From Pedobacter sp. KBS0701 (GTDB lineage: Bacteria > Bacteroidota > Bacteroidia > Sphingobacteriales > Sphingobacteriaceae), in the NCBI RefSeq assembly GCF_005938645.2, contig NZ_CP042171.1:6200001-6264000 (forward strand): a stretch of 64,000 nt of DNA. Reading direction: 5' to 3'. Below are positions 1-9,598 of the stretch, piece by piece (positions within the stretch are counted from its first letter, which is position 1; every line of letters begins with the position of its first letter). The notes beneath the pieces were generated by a model. It searched no databases. It saw only the letters and a list, made by a program, of their open reading frames with translations, and had not been told where the DNA came from. The position numbers were made by a program, and so were the translations under genes.

Positions 1-2192
1 AATTAGATTTCGATCCATCTTGCATGGCTACTTTATCACTCTCATCGTTTGATAACAATAAATCAACTACATTTTTAAGCTCAACATTACCTGCAATTTT
101 ATAATCATCATAAGGCATTACGTCTCTTTCACCCTGTACATATTGTTCAGGTTTCATGGTAATTGGCAATGGAGCCGATTCATTTTGTTTTTGTCTTAAA
201 CCATTGATGTACCAATCTGTATCGAATAAACTTAAGTTTACAATGCGAACATCAGGGCGAACATTCTCTACCTCCTGGATATACCAAAGCGGGTAGGTAT
301 CATTATCGCCGTAAGTAAATAGGATGGCATTTGGTGCACAGGATTGTAAGTAATCCAGAGCAATATCATGAGGAACCAGTTTCGTAGAACGGTCATGGTC
401 ATCCCATCCTTGCTCGGCCATAATTACCGGAGCAGCCAATAAACCGATAACCGTTGCACCAATGGCACCGGCAGTTGGAGTTAGTTTTTTAAACAACCAC
501 TCTTTAATGGCCAGTGCCCCGAGCCCAATCCATATCGCAAAGGCATAAAAAGATCCTACATAAGCATAATCCCTTTCACGAGGTTCCAGAGGCTTTTGGT
601 TTAAGTATAATACAATCGCGATACCCGTAAAAAAGAATAACAAAGCCACTACGCCAGCATCTTTCTGGTTGCGTTTAAAGTGCCAAAGTGCGCCAATTAT
701 TCCCATAATCAACGGTAAAAAGAAGAAACGATTGTATGCTTTATTATCAACTGTTGATGGTGGCAAATGACTTTGATCTCCACGTAACCAGCTATCAAAC
801 GGTTTAATACCACTAATCCATTCTCCTTCAAATCCGCTTCCCTGACCTTGTTCATCGTTCTGGCGACCAACAAAATTCCAGAAAAAGTAACGCATATACA
901 TGTAGCCGATCTGGTAGCTGGCCAAAAAGCCAACATTATCAACTAAATTCGGGTGTTTACTATCATCCAAATGCATCCACTCTTTATAAAAACTGGCATG
1001 TTTAGGGTCGTCGCTATACATACGTGGCAATAAAGTGTTGTTGCTGTATTCGTAATCGGTTTTTTTACCCGCTACCTCGTATTTGTCTTTTCCTTTTCTC
1101 CAGATGGTTTTACCTTCTGTTACACCTGTTCTTTCAGAGTTATAATTAGGACCGTAACCCAATGGCCTATCGCCATATTGCTCACGGTTTAGGTAACTTA
1201 AGAAAGAGAAAGCATCTTTAGGTGCACTGTTATTTAAATTCGGATCTGCTTTTGCCCTGATGATGATCATCGAGAAGGATGCATAACCGAAAATGATTAA
1301 AACGGTAGAGATTAAACCTAAGTTTAATAATTTCTTTTGATGCTTGATCGAATAACGGATCCCCCAAACCAGGGCACCGATTAATAAAATGGCGAAGAAT
1401 AAAACGCCGGTTCCAAAACCAAGACCTAATGTATTTACAAAGAACAGATCGAAATACGCACCGAACGAAACCAGGTATTGGATAATACCATATTGGATTA
1501 CTGCTAAAATTAAGATACCAACAATAAGTGTTTTGAATATACCTGCTGTGGTTGCTTTATCTGTTCTTTTGAAATAATAAATAAAAGCAAGTGCCGGGAT
1601 GGTTAATAAGTTTAACAAGTGGATACCGATTGATAAACCCATAATATAGGCGATAAACAGTAACCAACGATCGGCGCGTGGCTCATCGGCATGCGCTTCC
1701 CATTTAAGGATAGCCCAGAATACAATGGCTGTGAATAAAGAGGATTGCGCATAAACCTCTGATTCTACAGCCGAAAACCAGAAACTATCAGAGAAAGTAT
1801 AAGCCAGAGCACCAACGGCACCCGCACCCATAATACTGATCAATTTACCGGTTGTTAATCCTTCACCAGCTTTTAACACCGTTTTTTTAGCCAATGCAGT
1901 GATGGTCCAAAATAAAAATAAGATAGTTGCCCCGCTTGAAACAGCCGAGCCTACGTTCATCCAGTAAGCAATTTTGGTTAAATCTCCAGCTGCAAAAATG
2001 GAGAAGAAACGTTGGATCATTAAGAATAAAGGCGCACCAGGCTGGTGAACAACCTGCATTCTAAATGCCGATGCGATAAATTCACCGCAATCCCAAAAAC
2101 TGGCAGAAGGCTCTAAGGTTAAAACGTAAGTTAGTGTAGCAATTAAAAAGCAGATCCAGCCTACTATATTATTAACTTTTGAATAATTCATT
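1..2192 (-). CDS. GT117 (DUF2723) membrane glycosyltransferase, C-terminus outside window
   Basis: The gene runs off the left edge, so about 730 residues from the N-terminus are visible. It starts MNYSKVNNIVGWICF and is similar along the whole visible length to the next gene (2406-5432), so the two are tandem paralogues. Visible marks of the family are the early WDCGEF motif, QPGAP just after it, a dozen or so membrane segments in the first half, and EPRERDYAY before a soluble C-terminal half. The family (DUF2723, CAZy GT117, related to animal TMEM260) is linked to protein O-mannosylation in the membrane; that role here is inference. A terminator-like hairpin separates it from its paralogue, so it is probably transcribed on its own. 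Confidence 0.85.
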
Positions 2193-2348
2193 GGTTTGTT
2201 TAATGATATTAAAAATTGTTTTCATATAAAAATGCTGCCGAAATTAACTATTCTAGTCGATAAAACAGGTAAATTTTTGCATTGATTTAACAATTTTTAA
2301 CGGCTTAAGGCCTTTAACATAAAGGATTTTAATTTATTGGAAAGCAAA

Positions 2349-2384
2349 AACCCACAAGCAGAAATGTAAAATCTGCCTATGGGT
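2349..2384 (-). terminator. hairpin terminator after the second GT117 gene
   Basis: An imperfect hairpin (ACCCACAAGCAGA with TCTGCCTATGGGT) followed on the minus strand by a short T run lies 22 nt past the stop of the gene at 2406-5432. Confidence 0.55.
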
Positions 2385-2405
2385 TAAATTTAGAATGTTT
2401 TTTGC

Positions 2406-5400
2406 CTATCCTGCGGCAAACGGGGTAAACCTTACAATCAGGTCGTTGTATTGTTTCTCAAGGCTTTTGCTCAGTGCTGCTTGTTTAAATACCTCTGTTA
2501 ATTTTACCATTTGCCCTAAATAACTAAGATAGAAACGTACATCCTGTTCTGATGACAGCTGATTTTTGCTCTCTGAAACATCGGCCAGGTGGGTGAGTTC
2601 CTTGCCCACATAATCGGCCGTTTTTTTGATCATTGCATTGGCACGATTTAAATCATTTAACCGATACAGGCTTTCGGTAAAATAATAAGTGCTCATTACC
2701 TGGCGCATACTGTAAAATTTAGATGGGATTACCGCAACATACTTGTCCGCTACTTTTTTGCTCTCCGCAATTTTGCCTTCGTTGATCATGCCGTTTAATA
2801 AACCATTAAACATATTCGATAACATGGTTACATCATCAGCAGATTGCCTGTCTAAATGATTGGCATTTTTGATATTACCAAAACCATACACATTCATCAG
2901 GTTGTTATACAAAGGTTTAATGTTGATGCGCTCATAATCTTCTGTAATGGCTGTATCGGGTTTTAATGGAAGCAGCCTTTTGTTCAATCCTTCCGAATAA
3001 AGGTATTTGTTCAATCCTACGTATTGCTCATCTGGCATGGCTCCGGTAAAATAAATCGGCCGTTCCCAGTTGTTATGCGCCAAAATATCAAATAAAGCCA
3101 GTGTACCTTTGGTTACGTAATTTTGGTTAAATGTCCATTCCATGCTGCTCGCAATTTTGCCTGCATCTTCTTTGGGTATCGTACCTGTATCCAAAACCTG
3201 TTGTGGACTTACCGCAAGTTTCAGATTCTTAGTCGGTAATACATTGTATTTCGAGCCATCGTTCATGGTTACCTTATCTTCATCGTGATCGGAGAGGAGT
3301 ACATCCAAAATTTGCTGTAATTCGATATGTTGTGCAATCTTATAATCCTGGTAATACATAATGTCCCTCGTCCCTTCAACATATTGCTCAGGTTTTAGGG
3401 TGATAGGAAGTGGTGCCGATTCATTTTGCTTTCTGCGCATGCCATCGATATACCAATCGGCAGTAAATAAACTCAGGTTTACCACCCGCACATCCGGACG
3501 TACATTTTCCACTTCCTGCGCATACCAAACAGGGTAGGTGTCGTTATCGCCGTAAGTAAATAAAATGGCATTGGGCGCACATGATTTAAGGTAATTGACT
3601 GACATATCCCTGGCTACATGGCTATCAGAACGGTCGTGATCGTCCCAGCCCTGGTTGGCCATAATAATTGGTGCACCGAGCAAAGCAATAACCGAAGCAA
3701 AGATACTTGCACGTACAGGTGTTAGTTTTTTGAAAATAAAGTCTTTTAATCCAAATACACCTAACCCTATCCAGATGGCGAAGGCATAAAATGAGCCTAC
3801 ATAAGCATAATCCCTTTCGCGGGGCTCAATCGGTACAGAATTTAAGTAAACAACAATCGCAATTCCGGTAAAAATGAATAATAAACCGATAATGCCGGCA
3901 TCTTTTTGGTTGCGTTTAAAGTGCCAAACTGCACCAATTAAACCGATGATTAAAGGTAAAAAGAAAAACCTGTTATAGGCTTTATTCTCTACAATAGACG
4001 GCGGCAGATTTTTTTGACTGCCAAGCCTGATGGCGTCTACTGGTTTAATGCCACTTAGCCAATTGCCATCTTTTCCGCCAAACTGTCCATCTTCGTTATC
4101 CTGCCGGCCTACAAAATTCCACATAAAATAACGCATATACATCTGTCCGGTCTGGAAAGAGAACAGATATTTTAAATTATCGATAAGTGTAGGTTTATGT
4201 GCATCATCAAAACCCATATAACTTTTGTAAAACCTCACATGTTCAGGTTTATCACTGTACATCCGTGGCATTAAAGTCTTATCGGCAAAAACATAGGCTG
4301 ATTTTGTTCCCGCCGGTTCGTATTTTTTGTCGCCTTTACGGATAACTTTGCCCGTTTCTTTAATGTCGATTTTTTCTGAATTGTAATTCTCCCCATAAAG
4401 TAAAGGCCTGTCGCCATATTGGTCGCGGCCCAGGTACCTCGAAAGCGAGAATACATTATCCACGTTATAATTGTTCAGGTTAGGTTTGGCCTGTGCTCTG
4501 ATAACTAATAACGCAAAAGAACTGTATCCAAATAAAAGTAATACAGTGAATAACAGGATCAGGTTTAAAGCCCTTTTGTTTTTAAGGATGGAATAACGGA
4601 TACCATAAACTAAGCTTCCGATCAATAAAACAGCAAAAAATAATATCCCCGAACCAAAGCCAAGGTTCATGGAATTTACAAAAAAGTAATCGAAGCTTGC
4701 TGCAAGCGATACCACGTATTGGATGATACCAAATTGCACCACAGCTAAAGCTGCGATGGAAACAAAAAATATTTTTAGAACACCTTGCCAGCTTGGCGAT
4801 GGATTCTTTTTAAAATAATAAACAAATATTAATGCAGGAATGGTAAGCAGGTTTAAAATATGCACGCCGATAGAAAGTCCCATAATATAGGCTACAAAAA
4901 GTAACCATCTGTCTGCTTTTGGTTCATCAGCCTGCGATTCCCATTTTAAGATACCCCAAAATACGATGGCGCTGCAAAGCGATGACATGGCATAAACCTC
5001 AGCCTCTACTGCCGAAAACCAGAAACTATCAGAAAAAGCATAAGCCAGCGCGCCAACCAGGCCGGCACCCATAATGCCAATGATTTGCTGTTTGCTGATT
5101 TCTTCCCCTTTTTTAATCACTGTTTTCTTTGCCAAAGCGGTAATGGTCCAGAATAAAAACAAAATCGTTCCTGCGCTTGCAAGGGCCGAAGCAATATTAA
5201 CAAAATAGGCTACTTTAGTTTTATCGCCAAAAGCCAGGGCAGAGAATAATCTCTGGATCATAGAAACAATGGGTGCTCCAGGCTGATGCACGACCTCCAT
5301 ACGGAAAGCTGAGGAGATGAATTCCCCACAATCCCAGAAACTTACGGATTGATCTAAAGTTAAGATGTACGTGAGTGCGGCAACGCTAAAACAGAGCCAG

Positions 5401-5432
5401 CCTCCAATGGTGTTGATCCTTGAGTAATTCAT
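2406..5432 (-). CDS. GT117 (DUF2723) membrane glycosyltransferase
   Basis: A 1008-residue integral membrane protein. The N-terminal half holds about a dozen hydrophobic segments; the family motifs WDCGEF (about residue 35), HQPGAP and EPRERDYAY are all present. The C-terminal 400 residues are soluble and include TYGDNDTYP and a helical, TPR-like tail that presumably faces the periplasm. DUF2723/GT117 proteins are related to eukaryotic TMEM260 protein O-mannosyltransferase, so transfer of a sugar from a lipid carrier to exported proteins is the likely job, but neither donor nor acceptor can be read from sequence. It lies upstream of a paralogue in the same direction. No frameshift or missing motif was seen. 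Confidence 0.88.
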   Translation of the reverse strand: MNYSRINTIGGWLCFSVAALTYILTLDQSVSFWDCGEFISSAFRMEVVHQPGAPIVSMIQRLFSALAFGDKTKVAYFVNIASALASAGTILFLFWTITALAKKTVIKKGEEISKQQIIGIMGAGLVGALAYAFSDSFWFSAVEAEVYAMSSLCSAIVFWGILKWESQADEPKADRWLLFVAYIMGLSIGVHILNLLTIPALIFVYYFKKNPSPSWQGVLKIFFVSIAALAVVQFGIIQYVVSLAASFDYFFVNSMNLGFGSGILFFAVLLIGSLVYGIRYSILKNKRALNLILLFTVLLLFGYSSFALLVIRAQAKPNLNNYNVDNVFSLSRYLGRDQYGDRPLLYGENYNSEKIDIKETGKVIRKGDKKYEPAGTKSAYVFADKTLMPRMYSDKPEHVRFYKSYMGFDDAHKPTLIDNLKYLFSFQTGQMYMRYFMWNFVGRQDNEDGQFGGKDGNWLSGIKPVDAIRLGSQKNLPPSIVENKAYNRFFFLPLIIGLIGAVWHFKRNQKDAGIIGLLFIFTGIAIVVYLNSVPIEPRERDYAYVGSFYAFAIWIGLGVFGLKDFIFKKLTPVRASIFASVIALLGAPIIMANQGWDDHDRSDSHVARDMSVNYLKSCAPNAILFTYGDNDTYPVWYAQEVENVRPDVRVVNLSLFTADWYIDGMRRKQNESAPLPITLKPEQYVEGTRDIMYYQDYKIAQHIELQQILDVLLSDHDEDKVTMNDGSKYNVLPTKNLKLAVSPQQVLDTGTIPKEDAGKIASSMEWTFNQNYVTKGTLALFDILAHNNWERPIYFTGAMPDEQYVGLNKYLYSEGLNKRLLPLKPDTAITEDYERINIKPLYNNLMNVYGFGNIKNANHLDRQSADDVTMLSNMFNGLLNGMINEGKIAESKKVADKYVAVIPSKFYSMRQVMSTYYFTESLYRLNDLNRANAMIKKTADYVGKELTHLADVSESKNQLSSEQDVRFYLSYLGQMVKLTEVFKQAALSKSLEKQYNDLIVRFTPFAAG

Positions 5433-5507
5433 AGTTTAATTTTAGTCTTTGATAATAAATGATTTAAGTGGTTAGCGGTAAAAAAAGTCGTAGAAAAAAA
5501 TAAAATG

Positions 5508-5539
5508 TTGCACCGGATATGATCATTTTTTTATCTTTG
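5508..5539 (+). promoter_or_regulatory. Bacteroidota promoter upstream of tRNA-Gln (distal)
   Basis: TTG at 5508-5510, a 21-nt spacer, then TATCTTTG at 5532-5539: a full match to the -33/-7 consensus of the phylum. It lies about 120 nt before the tRNA and may be the first of two tandem promoters. Confidence 0.6.
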
Positions 5540-5592
5540 CATCGCAAACAAAGAACAGCAGGAAAGAAATTGAAAATATTTTAAAATCACTC

Positions 5593-5623
5593 TTGCATAT
5601 TTAAAATAAGGTTCCTACATTTG
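5593..5623 (+). promoter_or_regulatory. Bacteroidota promoter for tRNA-Gln (proximal)
   Basis: TTG at 5593-5595, a 20-nt spacer, then TACATTTG at 5616-5623. Transcription would begin about 30 nt before the tRNA. Confidence 0.65.
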
Positions 5624-5659
5624 CATTCCCTTTCGAGGAGAATATCCTTGAAAAGTTTT

Positions 5660-5730
5660 TGTCCGATAGTATAAGGGTAGTACAACGGTTTTTGGTACCG
5701 TTTGTCTTGGTTCGAATCCAGGTCGGACAA
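5660..5730 (+). tRNA. tRNA-Gln (anticodon TTG)
   Basis: The cloverleaf can be folded by eye: acceptor TGTCCGA pairs with TCGGACA, the T arm is CTTGG-TTCGAAT-CCAGG, and the anticodon stem ACGGT/ACCGT encloses a loop whose centre is TTG at 5692-5694. A U1-A72 pair is also a feature of E. coli tRNA-Gln. The 3' CCA is not encoded, so it must be added after transcription. A strong terminator follows and prs lies directly downstream. Confidence 0.95.
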
Positions 5731-5744
5731 CTAAAATTTAATAA

Positions 5745-5782
5745 CGGATCATGTTTTAAATAGACATGATCCGATTTTTTTT
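5745..5782 (+). terminator. intrinsic terminator between tRNA-Gln and prs
   Basis: A perfect 10-bp stem (CGGATCATGT / ACATGATCCG, 9-nt loop) is followed by a run of eight T. It lies 14 nt past the tRNA and only about 20 nt before prs. I found no separate prs promoter in between, so prs may depend on readthrough. Confidence 0.85.
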
Positions 5783-5802
5783 AACCGTAACTACACGAAC
5801 CC

Positions 5803-6744
5803 ATGCCATTGCAGTTTAACCCGGTAAAGCTTTTTTCCGGAACAGGTTCTAAGGGATTATCACTTAAGATTGCCGAGCACTACGGCAAGCCACTTGGTAG
5901 CGTCACCATTCACAAATTCAGTGATGGAGAGTTTCAGCCTTCCTTTGATGAGTCAATCCGTGGTAGTGATGTTTTTCTAATCCAGTCAACTTATCAGCCC
6001 AGCGATAATTTAATGGAGCTTTTGCTAATGGTTGATGCAGCTAAAAGAGCATCAGCACATTATATTACAGCAGTGGTTCCTTATTATGGTTTAGCCCGTC
6101 AGGATAGAAAAGACAAACCGCGTGTAGCAATCGGTGCCAAATTGGTGGCTAACTTATTGAAATCAGCAGGTATTCACCGTATTATGACGATGGATTTACA
6201 TGCTGCACAGATACAGGGTTTCTTTGATATTCCGGTTGATCACTTAGACGGATCGGTAATCTTTGTGCCTTATATCAAAAGCTTAGGCTTAAAAAACTTA
6301 ACCATTGCATCGCCAGATATGGGCGGTTCTTACAGGGCGCGTACTTTTGCCAAGTTTTTTAACGCTGAGGTAATTATTTGTGATAAACGCCGTAAGCGTG
6401 CCAACGAAATCGAATCAATGTCGATTATTGGTGATGTAACCGGACAGGATGTTGTATTGATCGATGATATCTGCGATACTGCCGGTACCTTATCAAAAGC
6501 TGCGGCTTTGATTATGGAAAACGGTGCAGCAAGTGTAAGAGCGGTTTGTACACATGCTGTTTTATCAGGAAAAGCAATCGAAACCGTAGAAAATTCGGTA
6601 TTGACAGAGCTGATTGTTACGGATACGATTCCACTAAGACAGGAGAGTCCGAAAATAAGAGTGCTAAGTACAGCCAGTTTATTTGCAAGGGCAATTGCCA
6701 ATGTAAACGAACACGGGTCAATTAGTGATCTGTTTAGAGTGTAG
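5803..6744 (+). CDS. prs: ribose-phosphate pyrophosphokinase
   Basis: A 313-residue enzyme of normal length that makes PRPP from ribose 5-phosphate and ATP, feeding purine, pyrimidine, histidine and NAD synthesis. The PRPP-binding loop is clear (VVLIDDICDTAGT, about residues 216-228), as are the flexible-loop region YYGLARQDRKD (about 97-107) and the metal-binding MDLHAAQIQGFF. It is cytosolic. The order tRNA-Gln, prs, rplY, pth looks like one translation and nucleotide supply block. The start at 5803 is the first ATG after the tRNA terminator and suits the family N-terminus. Confidence 0.97.
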   Translation: MPLQFNPVKLFSGTGSKGLSLKIAEHYGKPLGSVTIHKFSDGEFQPSFDESIRGSDVFLIQSTYQPSDNLMELLLMVDAAKRASAHYITAVVPYYGLARQDRKDKPRVAIGAKLVANLLKSAGIHRIMTMDLHAAQIQGFFDIPVDHLDGSVIFVPYIKSLGLKNLTIASPDMGGSYRARTFAKFFNAEVIICDKRRKRANEIESMSIIGDVTGQDVVLIDDICDTAGTLSKAAALIMENGAASVRAVCTHAVLSGKAIETVENSVLTELIVTDTIPLRQESPKIRVLSTASLFARAIANVNEHGSISDLFRV

Positions 6745-6890
6745 TGCAAAGCGTTTAACGATAAGCGGTTAAAACGCCAAACGTCAAACAACAAGAAGAG
6801 CATAATTAAGGTTGAAGGTGAAAAGTTAAAGGCGTAAGGCTTTTACTTGATACTCGATACTTACTACTAATAAATAAATATAAATAAAAA

Positions 6891-7475
6891 ATGAAAACAA
6901 TCGCAATTAGCGGTTCTCCAAGAGAGAACGTAGGGAAACGCGATGCCAAGGAACTTCGTTACGAAGGTAAAGTTCCGGCGGTATTGTATGGTGGAAAAGA
7001 GCAACAACACTTAGCTGTAGTTATTGCTGATTTAAGAGATGTTATTTATACCCCGGAAGTTAACTTTGTGGAAATTGATGTAAACGGTACTAAAACTAAA
7101 GCTATTGTTAAAGATACTCAATATCACCCACTTACCGACGTATTAATGCACATCGATTTTCTTCAGTTATTCGACGAGAAAGAAATCGTTATGGAGATCC
7201 CGGTTAAATTAACAGGAACTTCTCCAGGTGTTAAAATGGGGGGTAAATTAATTCAGAAATTACGTAAACTACGTGTTAAAGCATTACCAGCTGATATGCC
7301 ACAAAACGTAGAGGTAAGCTTAGAGAAATTAGAAGTTGGTAGCTTATTCCGTGTTCGTGACCTTAAAGGTGATAAATACGTAATCACTAACACTCCTGAA
7401 GATACTATCGTTTCTGTTGCAATGTCTAGAGCATTAAAACAAGCAGAAACTGAAGCGGCTAAAGGTAAAAAATAA
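6891..7475 (+). CDS. rplY: 50S ribosomal protein L25, long CTC form
   Basis: At 194 residues this is the long, general-stress (CTC) form of L25: an N-terminal 5S rRNA-binding domain of about 90 residues (AISGSPRENVGKRDAKELR near the start) and a C-terminal beta domain ending in a charged, Ala/Lys-rich tail. Base and codon use match its neighbours, with the more biased codons expected of a ribosomal protein. It lies 146 nt after prs and is followed by a strong terminator. Confidence 0.95.
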   Translation: MKTIAISGSPRENVGKRDAKELRYEGKVPAVLYGGKEQQHLAVVIADLRDVIYTPEVNFVEIDVNGTKTKAIVKDTQYHPLTDVLMHIDFLQLFDEKEIVMEIPVKLTGTSPGVKMGGKLIQKLRKLRVKALPADMPQNVEVSLEKLEVGSLFRVRDLKGDKYVITNTPEDTIVSVAMSRALKQAETEAAKGKK

Positions 7476-7509
7476 TCAGGATTCTTAGGATTTTCCTGAT
7501 TTTAAGATG

Positions 7510-7547
7510 AAGCGTTCCGATTTAAGTCGGAACGCTTTTTTGTTTTT
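7510..7547 (+). terminator. intrinsic terminator after rplY
   Basis: An 11-bp perfect stem (AAGCGTTCCGA / TCGGAACGCTT, 6-nt loop) is followed by a T-rich tail. It ends the prs-rplY unit. Confidence 0.9.
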
Positions 7548-7681
7548 AAAGAGGTCAATTTGCCAACGCTAACCGCTAAGTCCTTGATAGTATCTGGACT
7601 TGGGACTCAAGAATTCGGATTTCCGACTCCCAACTTTTTCACCTTCAACCCTCCAGCCTTCCCGCCCTCAACCTTTTTATT

Positions 7682-7689
7682 TATCTTTG
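7682..7689 (+). promoter_or_regulatory. -7 box of pth, 4 nt before the start codon
   Basis: TATCTTTG is followed by CCCC and then ATG. There is no TTG at the expected -33 position; a pyrimidine-rich low-complexity tract (about 7625-7680) lies there instead. The spacing predicts a leaderless mRNA. Confidence 0.6.
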
Positions 7690-7693
7690 CCCC

Positions 7694-8254
7694 ATGAAAT
7701 ATCTTATAGTTGGCTTAGGAAATATCGGACCGGATTATGCGCACACCAGGCATAATATTGGCTTTGATATTGCCGATGAACTGGTTAAAGGTTTAGGTGG
7801 TAGCTTTGATAATATCCGTTTGGCCTATTATGCTGAAGTGGGCTTTAAAGGCAAAAAACTGCATGTAATTAAGCCTACTACTTTTATGAACCTGAGCGGT
7901 AAGGCCGTAAACTATTGGATGAAGGAACTGAAAATAGCACCAGAAAATGTACTCGTTATTGTTGATGACCTTGCATTGCCCCTGGGAAAGCTAAGATTAA
8001 AACTGCAAGGCTCTAGTGCCGGCCACAATGGTTTAAAAAGTATTGAAGAGGTTTGCGGTGGTCAAAACTATGCACGCCTTCGCTTTGGCATTGGTAATGA
8101 TTATCCGAAAGGCAGACAAGTAGATTTCGTTTTGGGTTTGTTTGATAAAAATGAACAATTGGAGCTTCCTGCATTGATTGATAAAAGTGTAGAGTTGATT
8201 AAAAGTTTTGTTACGGTTGGGCCCGCTCATACCATGACGGCTTTTAATAAGTAG
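7694..8254 (+). CDS. pth: peptidyl-tRNA hydrolase
   Basis: A 186-residue enzyme that frees tRNA from peptidyl-tRNA dropped by stalled ribosomes. The catalytic set is present: Asn10 in GLGNIGPDY, His20 in TRHNIGFD and Asp in VIVDDLALP (about residue 93); GSSAGHNGLKS (about 108-118) is the usual substrate-site signature. The ATG sits 4 nt after a TATCTTTG box, so the message probably begins at the start codon. It follows rplY, as in many bacteria. Confidence 0.97.
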   Translation: MKYLIVGLGNIGPDYAHTRHNIGFDIADELVKGLGGSFDNIRLAYYAEVGFKGKKLHVIKPTTFMNLSGKAVNYWMKELKIAPENVLVIVDDLALPLGKLRLKLQGSSAGHNGLKSIEEVCGGQNYARLRFGIGNDYPKGRQVDFVLGLFDKNEQLELPALIDKSVELIKSFVTVGPAHTMTAFNK

Positions 8255-8280
8255 GTGGGTTAATTGGTTAACTTCATGCT

Positions 8281-8309
8281 GTCATCCTGAGCGCAGCGAA
8301 GGATCTTTT
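8281..8309. repeat. dispersed palindromic repeat, GTCATC...GATCTTT type (single arm)
   Basis: One arm of the repeat family that recurs at 8583, 11989, 19615, 32499, 32880, 42558, 47166 and 60409: it begins GTCATC and ends in GATCTTT. Confidence 0.6.
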
Positions 8310-8327
8310 ATAAGCCAAGAATATATA

Positions 8328-8386
8328 ACCATATAAGTAACTATAAGAACATTTAAGCTTATGTGCCCTTAAATGCCTTATATGGT
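8328..8386. repeat. nested inverted repeat
   Basis: Outer arms ACCATATAAG (8328-8337) and CTTATATGGT (8377-8386) are perfect complements; inner arms CATTTAA (8350-8356) and TTAAATG (8369-8375) nest inside. No gene is attached. It may be a dispersed element or a small structured RNA. Confidence 0.5.
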
Positions 8387-8411
8387 AAATAGAATAGGTA
8401 GTTAGATTTTT

Positions 8412-8540
8412 TGCTCCATACAACCCAAAACAGCAGCACTGCCCTTGCCACCTAAACCTGATCGCAGTGGTTCCGATTTTTCATCGGAAGGAACGGAGAG
8501 CGGGGCTGCACTAACCTAAACGCATCTGCACCTGATTTCC
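8412..8540 (+). repeat. dispersed repeat of the GCCACCTAAACC family, copy A
   Basis: Shares TTGCCACCTAAACC, a GAGAG.GGGG/CTGC block and an end resembling CTGATTTCC with copies at 36247-36369 and 32600-32733 (inverted). A variable hairpin core (CCGATTTTTCATCGG) lies in the middle. Confidence 0.55.
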
Positions 8541-8582
8541 AAAAAAAAAGATAACATTATTGGCGCGTTAGCCTCGGAGTGT

Positions 8583-8682
8583 CGTCATTTCGAGCGGAGT
8601 GCAACGCAGTCGAGAAATCTATTTTCCAATTTAATCTGGCTCATAGATCTCTCCGTTCCGCGATGCTCCAGTCGAGATGACA
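8583..8682. repeat. two-armed palindromic repeat (GTCATTTCGA type)
   Basis: Left arm from 8583 starts CGTCATTTCGAGCGGAG and ends in GAGAAATCTAT; right arm (8643-8682) is an inverted version ending GTCGAGATGACA. About 22 nt separate them. This is the composite form of the family. Confidence 0.65.
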
Positions 8683-8760
8683 ATCTTTCTATAAGAATCT
8701 GTTATTGATAACTTAGTCAAAAGGCCAGCGCTTGCAATTACGAAAAGCTACTAAACAAAA

Positions 8761-8784
8761 AAAGACCATCTTTCGATGATCTTT
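8761..8784 (-). terminator. terminator after the TPR gene
   Basis: Hairpin AAAGACCATC / GATGATCTTT (one mismatch) followed on the minus strand by a run of T, 26 nt past the stop of the gene at 8810-9475. Confidence 0.6.
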
Positions 8785-8809
8785 CCTGTAAATATGTTTC
8801 AGTTAGTGT

Positions 8810-9475
8810 TTATTTAACTTGTTCTTGAGCCCTTGCAATATAAGCATCAATTAATTGTGCTTCTGCGCTCTCCGGATATTGAGTTTTAACTTTAGTGTAA
8901 GCATCAACTGCACCTTTAAAATCTTTCAGGTTTTCGTTAACCAATCCTAATTTCTTTAAAAACATTGGCGAAGTAAATTTACTTGCTTTATCTGCTGCTT
9001 TTTTATAATATGTAGAAGCTTGTTTGTAGTCTTTCAACTCGCTATAGGCATCACCTAATAAACCTAAAGCCAATGGGTCTGCAACCGGGCTGCCGGTAGC
9101 GCTATATTTGTTCAATGACTCTATAGCTTGTTTATATTCGCCTTTACGTAAGTAAATGCCGCCCAAATAAAGGTTGGCTAAGTTTGCCGATTTTGTGTTA
9201 TCGTACTCTTTAGCAATCTGCTCCAAGCCTGGGTAACCACCTTCACCTTTAACAGCTCTGTTCGACAATGAATCTACTCCGACAGATTGCTCTGCTTTGT
9301 ACATTTTGCTGGCGGCTTCTTCAGCACGACCTTTTAAATACACGCCTTGATACCAAAGATATATTAAAACTAATAAAACTACAGCACCTGCAATAAACAG
9401 TAAGCTTTTATTATTCTCTTGTAAAAATGAACCTTTTTTAGTTGGTTGAATTGTCTGGTTATCTGTTGTAGACAT
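8810..9475 (-). CDS. membrane-anchored tetratricopeptide repeat protein
   Basis: 221 residues: a short cytoplasmic N-terminus, one transmembrane segment (about residues 28-44, LLFIAGAVVLLVLIYLW), then a periplasmic-type helical region with at least three TPR motifs (GGIYLRKGEYKQAIESLNKY, GDAYSELKDYKQASTYYKKA and a third near the end). The layout is that of the YfgM/TPR_21 type, which helps secreted-protein handling in Proteobacteria; whether this one does so is unknown. A -7/-33 promoter lies 24 nt upstream, and a terminator follows the gene, so it is a single-gene unit. Confidence 0.8.
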   Translation of the reverse strand: MSTTDNQTIQPTKKGSFLQENNKSLLFIAGAVVLLVLIYLWYQGVYLKGRAEEAASKMYKAEQSVGVDSLSNRAVKGEGGYPGLEQIAKEYDNTKSANLANLYLGGIYLRKGEYKQAIESLNKYSATGSPVADPLALGLLGDAYSELKDYKQASTYYKKAADKASKFTSPMFLKKLGLVNENLKDFKGAVDAYTKVKTQYPESAEAQLIDAYIARAQEQVK

Positions 9476-9499
9476 GTTTGTTTAAAAAATTTAAGATTG

Positions 9500-9529
9500 C
9501 AAAAATACATTTTTCAATCAAAGTATCAA
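9500..9529 (-). promoter_or_regulatory. promoter of the TPR gene
   Basis: On the minus strand TATTTTTG (9507-9500) is preceded by TTG (9529-9527) with a 19-nt spacer; the start codon follows 24 nt later. Confidence 0.6.
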
Positions 9530-9598
9530 TCTTTATTTTGAAGTATTTGATTAAACATTAGTTATTTAGGCCTGCAGATCGTAAAATCATCACGATCA

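Noticed and set aside
6330..6803. A 157-codon minus-strand frame over prs
   Set aside because: Shadow of a strongly conserved gene; no family match or promoter.
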